64,000 bases of DNA, from positions 52,661,283 to 52,725,282 of the forward strand of contig OX387182.1 of the NCBI GenBank assembly GCA_947561395.2, written 5' to 3'. Positions 1-9,414 of the stretch are shown one piece after another; position 1 is the first letter of the stretch; every line of letters begins with the position of its first letter. A program made the translations under genes and the position numbers. The notes under the pieces were generated by a model. The model was not told the DNA's origin. It saw nothing but the letters and a program-made list of their open reading frames with translations, and made no database searches. Source of the DNA: Buxus sempervirens (taxonomy: Eukaryota; Streptophyta; Magnoliopsida; Buxales; Buxaceae).

Positions 1-660
1 CTTCATATTGGTTAAGATGGATCAGCATCGCAGCATAGAATTTGTGAACAGAAACTAAAATTGAACAGGGTATTAGGAAATCTCATAGTTGAACGATCCC
101 TAAACCACACAGAGTTCATTGCTTCGGTAAAGAACCCAAATCTAATTTGCTTCAGTAAAAACAAGCCTCATTGATGATCAACTATTCAAGCAATCCAAAC
201 AAAATGACCCTAGAAAATGAACCCTAGAAAAAGAGAGGAGATGAAATAACAAGTATGCAAACATAAAACAAATAAAATACCTTTCAATGAGCTTTAATCA
301 CAATGCAATATCTTTCAAAATGGTATTTTCCCGAGCTTTCGCAGTTCACAGCAATGGAGCAATGGGGAAGAACACTGTTCGTTGAAAAAAAGAGGGCCGA
401 TTGAAGAGAAACTAATGTGAGGAGAGAAAATGACCTATTGTAATATTACGTTTTATGCCATTGTCTAAAATAATAAGCAATTTAAGCAATTGGTTTTGAA
501 GAGGAAGGAGAAGAACTAAAGAAAACTCTCACCTTAAAACAGCAGAGAAATGCTAAAGAAATCCATTGTAGGCGGTTGATTTATCTCCTCTGTTCTCTCA
601 CCTCTTCCTTGTCTCTTCCTTACCAGATAACAGATTGCCACCATCTCCAGATCCATGGAA
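1..660. other. Intergenic, no gene recognised
   Basis: AT-rich sequence with no open frame of convincing composition and no repeat I recognise. On the - strand it lies just downstream of a possible 5' splice site (GT at 673-672), so it could contain an intron or exon of a - strand transcript that leaves the window to the left. I could not identify a coding exon in it. Confidence 0.4.
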
Positions 661-1068
661 GAAGCTCACTCACCTTGTTTCAGCCTCTTTAACCAGAGAG
701 AGAGATGAAGAAGAGTGAAGAAAACTTTTTTGATATGCTTCTGCTTCGGATTTGAGAGGATTGCAATTTTTTGATTTCCCGCCAACAAGCCCCATTTGCG
801 TTCGAGCCATTTCGACGAAATGAATTTTCGTTGAAATGGCTCCCAACGAGCCAGCTTCACGAATGTGGCTCAAAAACGTTTGGGTCGGCTGAAAAGTTTG
901 GCTGAAATGAGGGGGACGCGTGTCGTCTCCCGAATGCTTGTCGGAGGATTCGTAAGAGGAAATGACGCAGAAGAAATCGGTCGCCATAATCACGCCCCCA
1001 CATCCTCTCCTACGCCTCTTCTCCTCCAATTTTACTGCACCAGTTATTAATGCCCACTTGTCGTCCAC
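661..1068 (-). other. Unassigned GC-richer open frame, possible leader exon
   Basis: A - strand frame of about 130 codons runs from 1068 to 670. Its first codon is GTG, not ATG; the first internal ATG begins a segment reading MATDFFCVISSYESSDK. The frame ends in a TGA that overlaps a good donor-like site (AAG|GTGAGT at 674/673), so it could be a spliced first exon or 5' leader. I do not recognise the protein. Part of it (1001-1035) is an inverted match to 4950-4982 on the far side of the neighbouring LTR, which suggests repeat-derived DNA. Low confidence that it is a gene. Confidence 0.2.
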
Positions 1069-1220
1069 TTCAAGAATAGGAAATAGAAACGTTAAAGCAA
1101 ATCTTTAACAAAACAGTCAACTAAAGTGGCTTAACCCTTCTGTGGTTAACACGCTGTGTTAGTTGACTTATTCAAAAGCCCAAAAATTTTCAGTTTCCCG
1201 CCGCCCTTGTTATCTTCTTC

Positions 1221-1274
1221 CTCACGAACAAAAAAGAAATAGAGTTACTCACGAACAAAGAAGAAACAGAGTTA
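1221..1274. repeat. 27-bp tandem duplication
   Basis: Two adjacent copies of a 27-bp unit beginning CTCACGAACAAA and ending AGAGTTA differ at only a few bases (1221-1247, 1248-1274). The surrounding stretch 1075-1900 has no recognisable gene. Confidence 0.7.
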
Positions 1275-1908
1275 TTACATTTCTTTGTTGACATAACCCT
1301 TGGTGCTACTACATCGCCAACCAAACTAGACAAAGCAACAGCTACATCTCCTTCTAAACCAGATACAACTAGCAGAACAGGCGGTGTTCTGATAAGTCCT
1401 AAAAATGTCAAAGAGCTCTGTCAAAATCCTGGATATAGTAATGTTGACATCGTGGGGTTCAAACTTCTTTTTCAAATAAAAAACAGATCTTCAAAGACCA
1501 AGGCAAAACATAGACATTAGAAGAGGAAGAAATAGACAAAGAGATTACAATTTTTACTGTTCTAGCTAATGGTCTTCTGTAAAAGACCAAATTTAAGTTG
1601 CTAGATCATCTAAACTTTGACATATTCAGCATAGGTTACTGGGAGTGAATACTTCTATGGACTATTTCAAACCTGTGGTATGCACGAGGATTGATAAGAA
1701 TTAAATAATTTAAAGAAGATTACTAATTTATTGTTTATTTGTATGATTTTGCTGGTAATATTTTTAGATCATATTGATGAATGCTTGAAATATGAATTTC
1801 TTTGTGCGGAAGAAGACGTTTGTGAGGAAGAAGACATTCGGGAGGAAGAATATGGGTTTTCTTGGAATGATCGACACAAGAAGAACTTCGCTTTCGTTCC
1901 TTAGGAAG

Positions 1909-4796
1909 TGTGAGACATGGAAAAAAATCAATCTCGTGACTTTCCGGTCATCACACGAGATTCGAAAAAAGGGAAGAGTCGCCACCATTCTTTTTAGGTG
2001 TGAATGGACACCAAAATCATCAAAATAAGCCAAAAAAGACAAATTTAGATTAAAAAGAATTCCACTTTAAAATAAAAAATCCAGAGATGGGTAAGGGGAT
2101 TAGATTATGAATAGGGGAAGGTGTTAGACACCCCCATTCACCCACACAAGGTGGTGGCCAAGTGTTGTTCATGCTCCAAATAAAGAAAGCTTACTAATTA
2201 AAATAATAAAAAAGGGCTTGAAAAGGATTAAACACATGTATGATCCGTTCACATGAGAAGTCCAATGAATCTTAGACTTTCTTTTATGGAAGTATCACTT
2301 CTAGGACATCACCATTAATTGCAAATCAAAAGAAAACTTGAATACAAGCAAGTGGAGGCAAATCCGGAAAACTCGGTAAAAGATGGAGCCATTTGACCAT
2401 AAATCATTCAAATCAAACCAAATCCATTTGAAAGATTATGATAAATAAAAGACTCAGGAAGATTTTCAAGTAGATCCGATTAAAATCCTAAGAGTTATGC
2501 TTGTTTGAAATTCACTGTTATAAGTTGATAAAAGTGGCAAGTGGGCAACTTTAAAAACTTATTTATGAAGATTGGCTCCATATAAATCTTTGAAAATTTG
2601 CAAGAATGAAGTACATGGTGCCATCTTTCGAATGAAATAAGCCTCACACGAAACTTCATTCGGATGTGACCTCACGAACATGCCCAGAGGATCACAAATC
2701 AGCACAGAATTGTGCTATAGGGCAGTTCTGAGTAAATCAGACACACAAGACACAAATGAAAGCAAATTTTTTGAAACCAATTGGATTTGAAAGCAGACTC
2801 ATAAAGGAAAACACAAAAATCAAAATCACTTAAATTGGACTTAAATCGAGCAAGTGGTGCTCAGTCAAAGTGACAGGTTTAGCAATCTGGCCTGAATTAA
2901 CCTGTCGACTTTGATCGAATGGTGTCAAAAATCCACTCCATAAAAATTAATGAATTTTTACAGACACAAACTAGACAATCCCACCTTTCACATGTCTTTG
3001 GAATCACCCCAAAATTGATCCGGATAATGAAGTTATGGGTGTTCTAAGATAGGGTACAGGTGCTGTCCAGATTTGGGACTTTTAAGCAAAATCAGTCAAA
3101 ATAGTGGGCAAGTGTATGTGATTTGTGTGATCTGAATGAAAATCATCTGGAAAATATTGAAAAACCTCAAGAAGGATATAGGGCAAGAATTTGGTTCACC
3201 ATTCTCTTTGATTGGAGAGAATATACCAAAACCCCCATAATGGAGCAAAAATGTCCAAAACAGAGAGATTAGATCGAGAGGTCTTCTATATCCAAAGAAA
3301 AACTTGCTTGTATTTTTTTTGAAAACCATTCAGAAATGTCCAAGAAATGCTTGGGACCATTCATTTTAGATCTACAATAATGAATACGATGGATCCAAAA
3401 TATAAGCCTAAGAAAAAGTGCGATGTGTGTATGTGTAAAAATCATCTCTTTAATCAACACATCACAACATATAGCATTAAAAATACATCAATCAAATGGG
3501 GGTTCTATGCCTAGGGTTCCATTCCCATTCTCGTTTCCCCTAATTCTCTCTCCACGTTTTACGGCTTAGAGATAGTCTTGAGGTTCTTTGAGTAGAGCAT
3601 GGGGTTCCACACAACAGTAGGCCATTAATAGGGTTCTATAACTAAGGTTCCATTCCTATTTTTGTTTTCCCTAGCTTTCTCTTCACGTTTTACGGCTAGA
3701 GATAGTCTTGAGGTATTTTGAATAGGGAATGGGGTTCCAAACACAAGCAGGCCATTATTCTACAGAAAGGAAGAAGAAGAGACTAATTCTAGAATTTAAG
3801 AACATAAAAGTAAAAGAAGGTTAAGGCTTAGCTGGGTTCTGGAAGCAATGGGGCAGAGGTTCCCTTCTTTACTTGGAGCTCTTCAATCTCCAACTCTTGG
3901 CCATTTGCTTGAGGAGAAGCCTCCTATTTATAAGCAAAGGCTAGGGCAAAGGGGTGCCCTAATGGTAGACATAAAATTATGTCTACAATCCACCAACTTA
4001 AACCCTAAGGCTATTTTCGAGAATTCCACTCTTAAAGATAGGTAAAATAGTAAAAAAAAATGAAAACTCTCGGAATTTTCCAATTTTTGCAGTAAAACAT
4101 TAGTATCTGGCAACTCAGGTCGGATACCAACAAAAACCTTTGTATCCGACAATTATTGTTGGATACATAGGAAAAAACTCTTATCCGAACTTTTATGTAG
4201 GATACAAAGAAAAATGACTCTCTGCACAGCGTTTGCATGGCACTGATCCTTACCTGCACGGCAATACTTATTTACATGTAATATCATTTAAGTAAATGTC
4301 CTCGTATTTTTTAATTTCCATTTACTTAAGATATTACATGTAAATAAGCAAACAACCCCCCATTTGAATCTATTAAAAATAGTTCCAGACCCAAATTCCA
4401 AATGAATAAAAGTCGACTTTTCAGTTCAAGGCAAAATTCCGGTTTTTCAGGTCTGGTAAAAAGGATTAATATGTTAATACCAAGGTATTCGTCAAGATTT
4501 AAAATCTTAAAAAATTCATTTATGCAATAACATTGCTAAAAACCTGATTACCGGGAAAAATTATCTTGAAATTTTGCTTTAAAAAATATTTCATTTTCTG
4601 AGGTCAAAAGTTGACAAAATTCAACCGAAAAAAGTTTGACTTTGTACAAAAGATTGAATTCAGGCCTTTTCCTTTATGATTTTGGATTCAAATGGATTAA
4701 GGATCTCAAATTCAATGCTAAGAATTGAAAATTCTAATAAAATATTTCTCTCCTTCAAGGTTTATAAAAAAATCGTACAATTTTGGGGTGTCTATA
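1909..4796 (-). mobile_element. Solo LTR of a large LTR-retrotransposon family, copy R1
   Basis: Read on the - strand, this block starts TATAGACACCCC (family consensus TGTAGACACCCC) at 4796 and ends CCATGTCTCACA at 1909. It is flanked by a perfect 5-bp duplication GGAAG (1904-1908 and 4797-4801). The same sequence family recurs on the + strand at 52856-55290 and 55894-57491. Shared landmarks are the leader region with a TATAAATAG-type TATA box (here GCTTATAAATAGG on the - strand near 3935-3923), two CGTAAAACGTG motifs (reverse complement at 3553-3564 and 3684-3695), and a 3' block near 2000-2160. No coding region or second LTR is present, so this is a solo LTR left by LTR-LTR recombination. 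At 2888 bp it is long for an LTR. Confidence 0.85.
4267..4348. repeat. Foldback hairpin inside LTR copy R1
   Basis: Arms 4267-4298 and 4319-4348 are near-perfect reverse complements (CTTATTTACATGTAATATC and on), separated by about 20 bases. The arms differ only by a 2-base indel. It lies inside the R1 LTR, so it is either a nested miniature element or a private structure of this copy. Confidence 0.8.
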
Positions 4797-4801
4797 GGAA
4801 G

Positions 4802-7156
4802 AATTTTGGCTTTCGATGGGAGAGAACGCAACAGGAAACTCTGTTTTGCTTGAGGAAGGATTTACTTTAACCGGAGGAGGGTTAGTCGACCTAATTGGTT
4901 TACTTTGACGAAGGAAACGTTAAACCAAACGTGTTTCTATCCCCACCTTGTAAAATTGGAGGAGAAGGGGTAGGAGAGGATGCGGGCTCCCATATCACAA
5001 CCAATTAATTTGTCTCAAAGAGAGAGAGAAAAATTACGGGACAAGAAACCAAGGCAATGCCTTTTAGCATTTTGTCTTTCTTTAAATATTCTGCAGTTGG
5101 GAGTTGGAATGACAGTGACCCATTGTGGCTGATAGAGTGCCCTCCTTTGCTACTTGCTCTTAGGTCAGAATGAAGAGAGAGAGAGTGAGAGAATTTTAGA
5201 TTCATTGAACCTTTCTCAATAAAACAGGAATGACGATATCAAGCTTTATCATCAAAAATCATGTCTGACTCGACAACTTTGACGCCAGCAACATGCATTG
5301 GTTCCAGACGTATAGTGTGAATCTCTGGATTTCTTCACCAAGAGATACGCTACTACAATACTCTTGTGTTGTTTCATCTCCAAACCCCACCAAGAAAAAT
5401 AAAAGAAAGAATATCTCGAGCTCCTTGGTTTTCTGGTCTTGTTTATTTCTTGCTCATTGGTTTTCCTCATCAGATCGAAATATAATTGCGGGTGAGGAAG
5501 AATCTGCTGCTCTTAGTTTGGTTGATATTCTCTTTCTAGAGGGATTTCAGTGATTTCTTCTTTCTGTACTGCAAAAAGGAAACAAAACAGCCACTTGGCA
5601 CTTGGGAGGCTTTCATGTGAAATTTTTTCAGCACATGCCCACTGGGTTGGGGGTATTTCCTTGATAACTCTAAAGAAACCTACGTTTTCAGATTCTTCCC
5701 TTTGGTTTATGGTTTTTACAGTATTACCCAACAAAATATAGTTTTGTTTTAGTTAGTCTCACTTAACATTTCAAAGGGATAAGTTTACTTTTACATATTA
5801 GGCCTTGTGATTAAAATTATATTTTTTACTCTTGAGTTCATGAGATATCTTGTCATATATTTAATGAAATGAAGATTTACCTCAGAGAGGAGCAAAGTAA
5901 AATGGTAAAATAATGGAGAAAATGTTGAAGATCTATACCTGAAATCACATGTTATAAATTATCTATTGATGTATTAGTTGTATTTTTTGTGAATAAATTC
6001 TATTATACGTATTTAAAAAATGACGTATACCGAAAAATTATTCTCACAAAAAAATTTTGCAGGGGAGAAAAATTATAAATAAGATTTAATATCTAAAAGA
6101 TTCATTTATTGTTTTTGATGATTATTAGTCAAATGCTTAATTCATATTTACTATATATGCATAAAGTTTTATAAGAAATTTTCTTTGCTTTAAAACTTTA
6201 TATAAAATTTAAAATCTAATAATTGTAAGAATCAATATAATTGTCATCTTCCAATATTCTTCTTTTTCCTTATTGTTGTGTGAGTTATTCTTGAACTTAC
6301 ATCCATTTGAAGTATCTTGTGCAACATTTCTCCTATTGGGTGTGCTTCTAGTTCTAGCCAATATTCCACAAAGTTGTTAAATTATTCTAAGCGAATTTAC
6401 ATAGTAATCTTCTTATCCTTGATATGATGATTTTAGGACATCCTCTCTTAATTAGGATAAGAAGCATATATTTAGGGTTATATATATATACACACACTCA
6501 CATAAATGCTAAAAATGCATAATTTTTTTTTCCAAAAAAACTTTATAATGTTGTACATTATATTTTTATGGGAATAAATTAATCTTTTTTTTTATTTTTC
6601 ACTTTCCCAAACAATACCCTTTAACAATTTTGCGTCCTTTGATATTGCCTCAGGCACTCACTTATATCTCCTTTTCAGTTGTGTATACATGCAGTATTGC
6701 ACGTGCCACTGATCACTAATATATAATAATAATAATAATAATAAGAACAATAAGAAATAAAAATCCATTGTAAGTTCTGTAATATATTTAATGCTTTAAA
6801 ATCAAAATGGAGTAAATTATATGCAATGGTATATATTTCAAGCCTCCAAGAGATTGTTGTAGGTACTAGTCTATTCAGAACCAAAGTGTCCCAGGGTTTT
6901 TCTTCCATCAAATGGGAAACTCCATGGATACACCAAACATCATTGAATTGCCATCAATTACCAATTCAAAGAACAAAAAAGGAAAAGTATATAAAGGTAT
7001 GATGAATCTGGGTGGAAACAAGAAGTAAATTTCTAGGTTAATTTCTTGTTGTAATTAAGGTGGTCAGCTACCTCATAATGAATTTTGTGGAAACCAAATA
7101 ACCAAGAAAAAACGTCGGCTGGAGACTTTAATGACGTCCTTGCTTGGGAAAGCTAG
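4802..7156. other. Intergenic, AT-rich, no gene recognised
   Basis: No open frame here resembles a known family. The stretch holds runs of A/T and a short (AAT)n microsatellite at about 6722-6745. It also has a 33-bp inverted match (4950-4982) to 1001-1035. The 5250-5740 interval is somewhat less AT-rich but its open frames are short and unrecognised. Confidence 0.5.
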
Positions 7157-7208
7157 GAGCTAGCCTGCATCTGTGTTACCAAAAAAACAAAAGAGCTAGT
7201 CTGCATCT
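7157..7208 (+). mobile_element. Micro-retroposition: 20-bp GTTACC-polyA insert
   Basis: A 16-bp direct repeat (GAGCTAGCCTGCATCT at 7157-7172, one mismatch at 7193-7208) brackets a 20-bp A-rich insert that contains GTTACCAAAAAAAC. This looks like a target-primed reverse-transcription event truncated almost to the tail. The same arrangement occurs at 24868-24921 and 51196-51238. Confidence 0.6.
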
Positions 7209-7765
7209 TGATTATTTAATTAATTTGAAGAAACCAGGGGAGAGGTGACAACTGATAAGAGTTAATGGCTTTTTGTTAATTAAATTAGATACTCTTGGAA
7301 GCAACCTGTATCAACATCGCGGGACCCACCATAGCCCAGTTTCCGATTTTAGTTCTCGTGGGCCCCAGTATCCGATATCTACGACCGAGACACGACCTAC
7401 GCCCCTTATCTCGGCCTCGTGCAACACACATGCATTGCATATGACTCGGTACATCGAATCCCTTCCTCCATCAGATCTCGACACACCGTAATCTCTGTTG
7501 TGGGTCCCCTCGCACCAACAGTTTGTCCGCCGCGAATCCCGACCACCCGCCGATTTTTTTACAATATCTATACACACCCCTTAAGGTATTTGATGATCGT
7601 AACGTTTTTGAAATAAAATTTGCCAAATAATAATTTATTATTTTGAGGTTTATCGTATGTAACGGTCTCATTTTACTATTAAAATCTTTTTCTTTATTTT
7701 TTTTGGCAAAGCTCTAGTGTTAAAATCTTTCACTTTCTATTATAATTACTAATAGAGTGCTTCTG
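7209..7765. other. Intergenic with a GC-richer patch
   Basis: Bases 7310-7560 are clearly GC-richer than the surroundings and are open in several frames on both strands. None of the translations resembles a known protein, and mutual overlap on both strands argues for composition rather than coding. Confidence 0.4.
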
Positions 7766-7917
7766 TTGCACGAATATAAGAAGGAAAGGAATGTAGATGG
7801 TAAGAGAAGAGGCGGGGGAACAATTTTGCTAACTGCCTGTATTGCACGAATGTAAGAAGGGAAGGAATGTAAATGGTAAGAGAAGAGGCGGGGAAACAAT
7901 TCTACTAACTGTCTAGG
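7766..7917. repeat. 76-bp tandem duplication
   Basis: Two adjacent copies (7766-7841, 7842-7917) both start TTGCACGAAT and contain GAAGAGGCGGGG. They differ by scattered substitutions, so the duplication is not very recent. Confidence 0.8.
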
Positions 7918-8684
7918 TTTTAAACCGAAAGGAGATATGATTATCATATGACTATTTTAATAAAGCCTTAACAACGAAGGGTAAGGGTTTTTTATGGGGA
8001 AGTCATACGTAAAAGTTGGCATGCTTCCTAAGAGAGCGCCTCATGTTATATATAGTATAAATAAATTTAAAATTAAATACCAAGATTATCTTTTAGTTTT
8101 ATTAGTTTAGTATTTACAACATTGGTTCAAATAAAAAAAAAACAAGACTTGCTTTGCATATATTTTAAGGGTATTTTTTTGTACTCAAGGCATAACTAGA
8201 ACCTTTTTTTTTTTTTTTTTACCTTAAAATGCAAATAAGAAGGGTAACTTTGTCAATTGACACTTATTTAGTTGCAATATTAACACTAAAACATTTAAAG
8301 GAGAAAATTTGTATTTTAAAAATCTTGAGGACAAAATAGGAATGTTGGAAACCTCAAAAGGGTACACCGTAAATATCCTCTAAAAGAACAAAAAGGGCAA
8401 GAAAGATCCGAATCGTGTGGACGATCCCGACAAATATCGGATTCTTCTGCCGAGGATCCAGCTCGGTCAAAAAATCGGATTGTCCCTAGTATGGACGGTG
8501 ATGACGAGGGAGTCCTCATGAAGTGCTGTTCACGCGCGCTCGACGAAGACTGGTAACGGCAATTTCCCGCGACGTAACTCTCCACTAGCTTATTAACCGT
8601 CACACCAACCTTGACCCACCCACCCAGTTTCCGGTTCTCCGTTTTCGGATTTCCCTCTATGACGACTGACGAGTTCGTCCTACA

Positions 8685-8692
8685 TATATATA
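8685..8692 (+). promoter_or_regulatory. TATA box of the ARGOS-like gene
   Basis: TATATATA sits in a GC-richer context 130 bases upstream of the start codon. Transcription would be expected to begin near 8715-8725. The stretch 7918-8680 upstream holds poly-T and poly-A runs and a GC-richer proximal region (about 8340-8640), consistent with a promoter and not with another gene. Confidence 0.5.
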
Positions 8693-8738
8693 CGCATGTA
8701 TCTCCTGGAATACTCCTCGTTCGTGTCGGACATCTCTG

Positions 8739-8780
8739 ATGTTTCTTGCTTCTTTCTTAAATCTTGAATGTTGCGTTTGA
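8739..8780 (+). CDS. uORF1 in the ARGOS-like leader
   Basis: ATG at 8739 opens a 13-codon frame ending at TGA 8778-8780. It is the first ATG after the predicted TATA box and overlaps uORF2 in another frame. It may attenuate translation of the main ORF. This is inference from position only. Confidence 0.4.
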   Translation: MFLASFLNLECCV

Positions 8781-8809
8781 CGGAGGATTCAAAAGCGACG
8801 GTTTGTTGA
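8768..8809 (+). CDS. uORF2 ending 5 nt before the ARGOS-like ATG
   Basis: ATG at 8768 opens a 13-codon frame ending in TGA at 8807-8809, five nucleotides before the main ATG at 8815. The spacing is too short for efficient reinitiation by most models, so translation of the main ORF would depend on leaky scanning past two ATGs. Confidence 0.4.
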   Translation: MLRLTEDSKATVC

Positions 8810-8814
8810 AGCTC

Positions 8815-9105
8815 ATGGGATTACATCTTCTAGGCTTTCGGAGGCGGATGTTAATGAAGCTTTACAGTCTGATGCGTCGCTCGGATCATTCGAGAGTTGA
8901 GTTCATGGTTAGGTGTTCCAGTCTGGGCTGGATTCTGCTTCTGGGTGTGTTGACGGCGACGCTGTTGTTGCTCCCGTTGGTGTTGCCGCCGTTGCCTCCA
9001 CCGCCGCTGATGCTTCTTTTCGTGCCCGTGGCGATCATGGCCGTTCTTCTGTTCCTTGCTTTCTCGCCGTCGGATCTTTCCAACATCGTCGTCTCCACCG
9101 TCTGA
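8815..9105 (+). CDS. ARGOS / ORGAN SIZE RELATED-like small membrane protein
   Basis: Predicted 96-aa protein of the plant ARGOS/ARL/OSR family, which promotes organ growth and dampens ethylene sensitivity from the ER membrane. The diagnostic OSR core is visible. A first hydrophobic helix spans about residues 38-57, followed by the family-defining proline turn LPPLPPPP (about 57-64). A second helix (about 65-84) then reads MLLFVPVAIMAVLLFLAFSP. The N-terminus is basic and poorly conserved, as usual in the family. I chose ATG 8815: the frame extends 17 codons further upstream, but only through a TTG, and no in-frame ATG precedes it. The length fits the family (about 90-135 aa), and it is intronless, as family members usually are. 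Two uORFs lie directly upstream. It converges with CLT1, 310 bp away tail to tail. Which family member it is cannot be decided here. Confidence 0.88.
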   Translation: MGLHLLGFRRRMLMKLYSLMRRSDHSRVEFMVRCSSLGWILLLGVLTATLLLLPLVLPPLPPPPLMLLFVPVAIMAVLLFLAFSPSDLSNIVVSTV

Positions 9106-9414
9106 CCAGGTTTCCGTCGACGTTTGGTTCTTTCTCCGGGAGAGGTTGCGTTTGTTCTATTTTTGGGTTGTTAATTATTAGGGCATTTGGAAGATTTTGT
9201 TGTTCTGAAATATAAAAGAATAAGAAAGAGATGAAAAATGTTCAAGAATCTCAAACGATGATCTTTATTTATTATTATTATGATGAGAAATATTTTGTTA
9301 CTACATTCTTTTTCTTTGAGAGACTCGATAATTAAAAGAGAGATTTAATTATCGAGAAATTAAGAGACTCCAAAAACGAAAAAAAAAAAAAAAAAAAAAG
9401 GCGTCGGAATTTGT
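9106..9414. other. Shared 3' flank of convergent ARGOS-like and CLT1 genes
   Basis: The 309 bases between the two stop codons are AT-rich and contain a run of about 21 A (9381-9401). Both 3' UTRs must lie here and probably overlap. No further gene is visible. Confidence 0.5.

Noticed and set aside
8316..8603. 95-codon - strand frame upstream of the ARGOS-like gene
   Set aside because: No family resemblance; it lies in the GC-richer promoter-proximal region of a recognised gene on the other strand.
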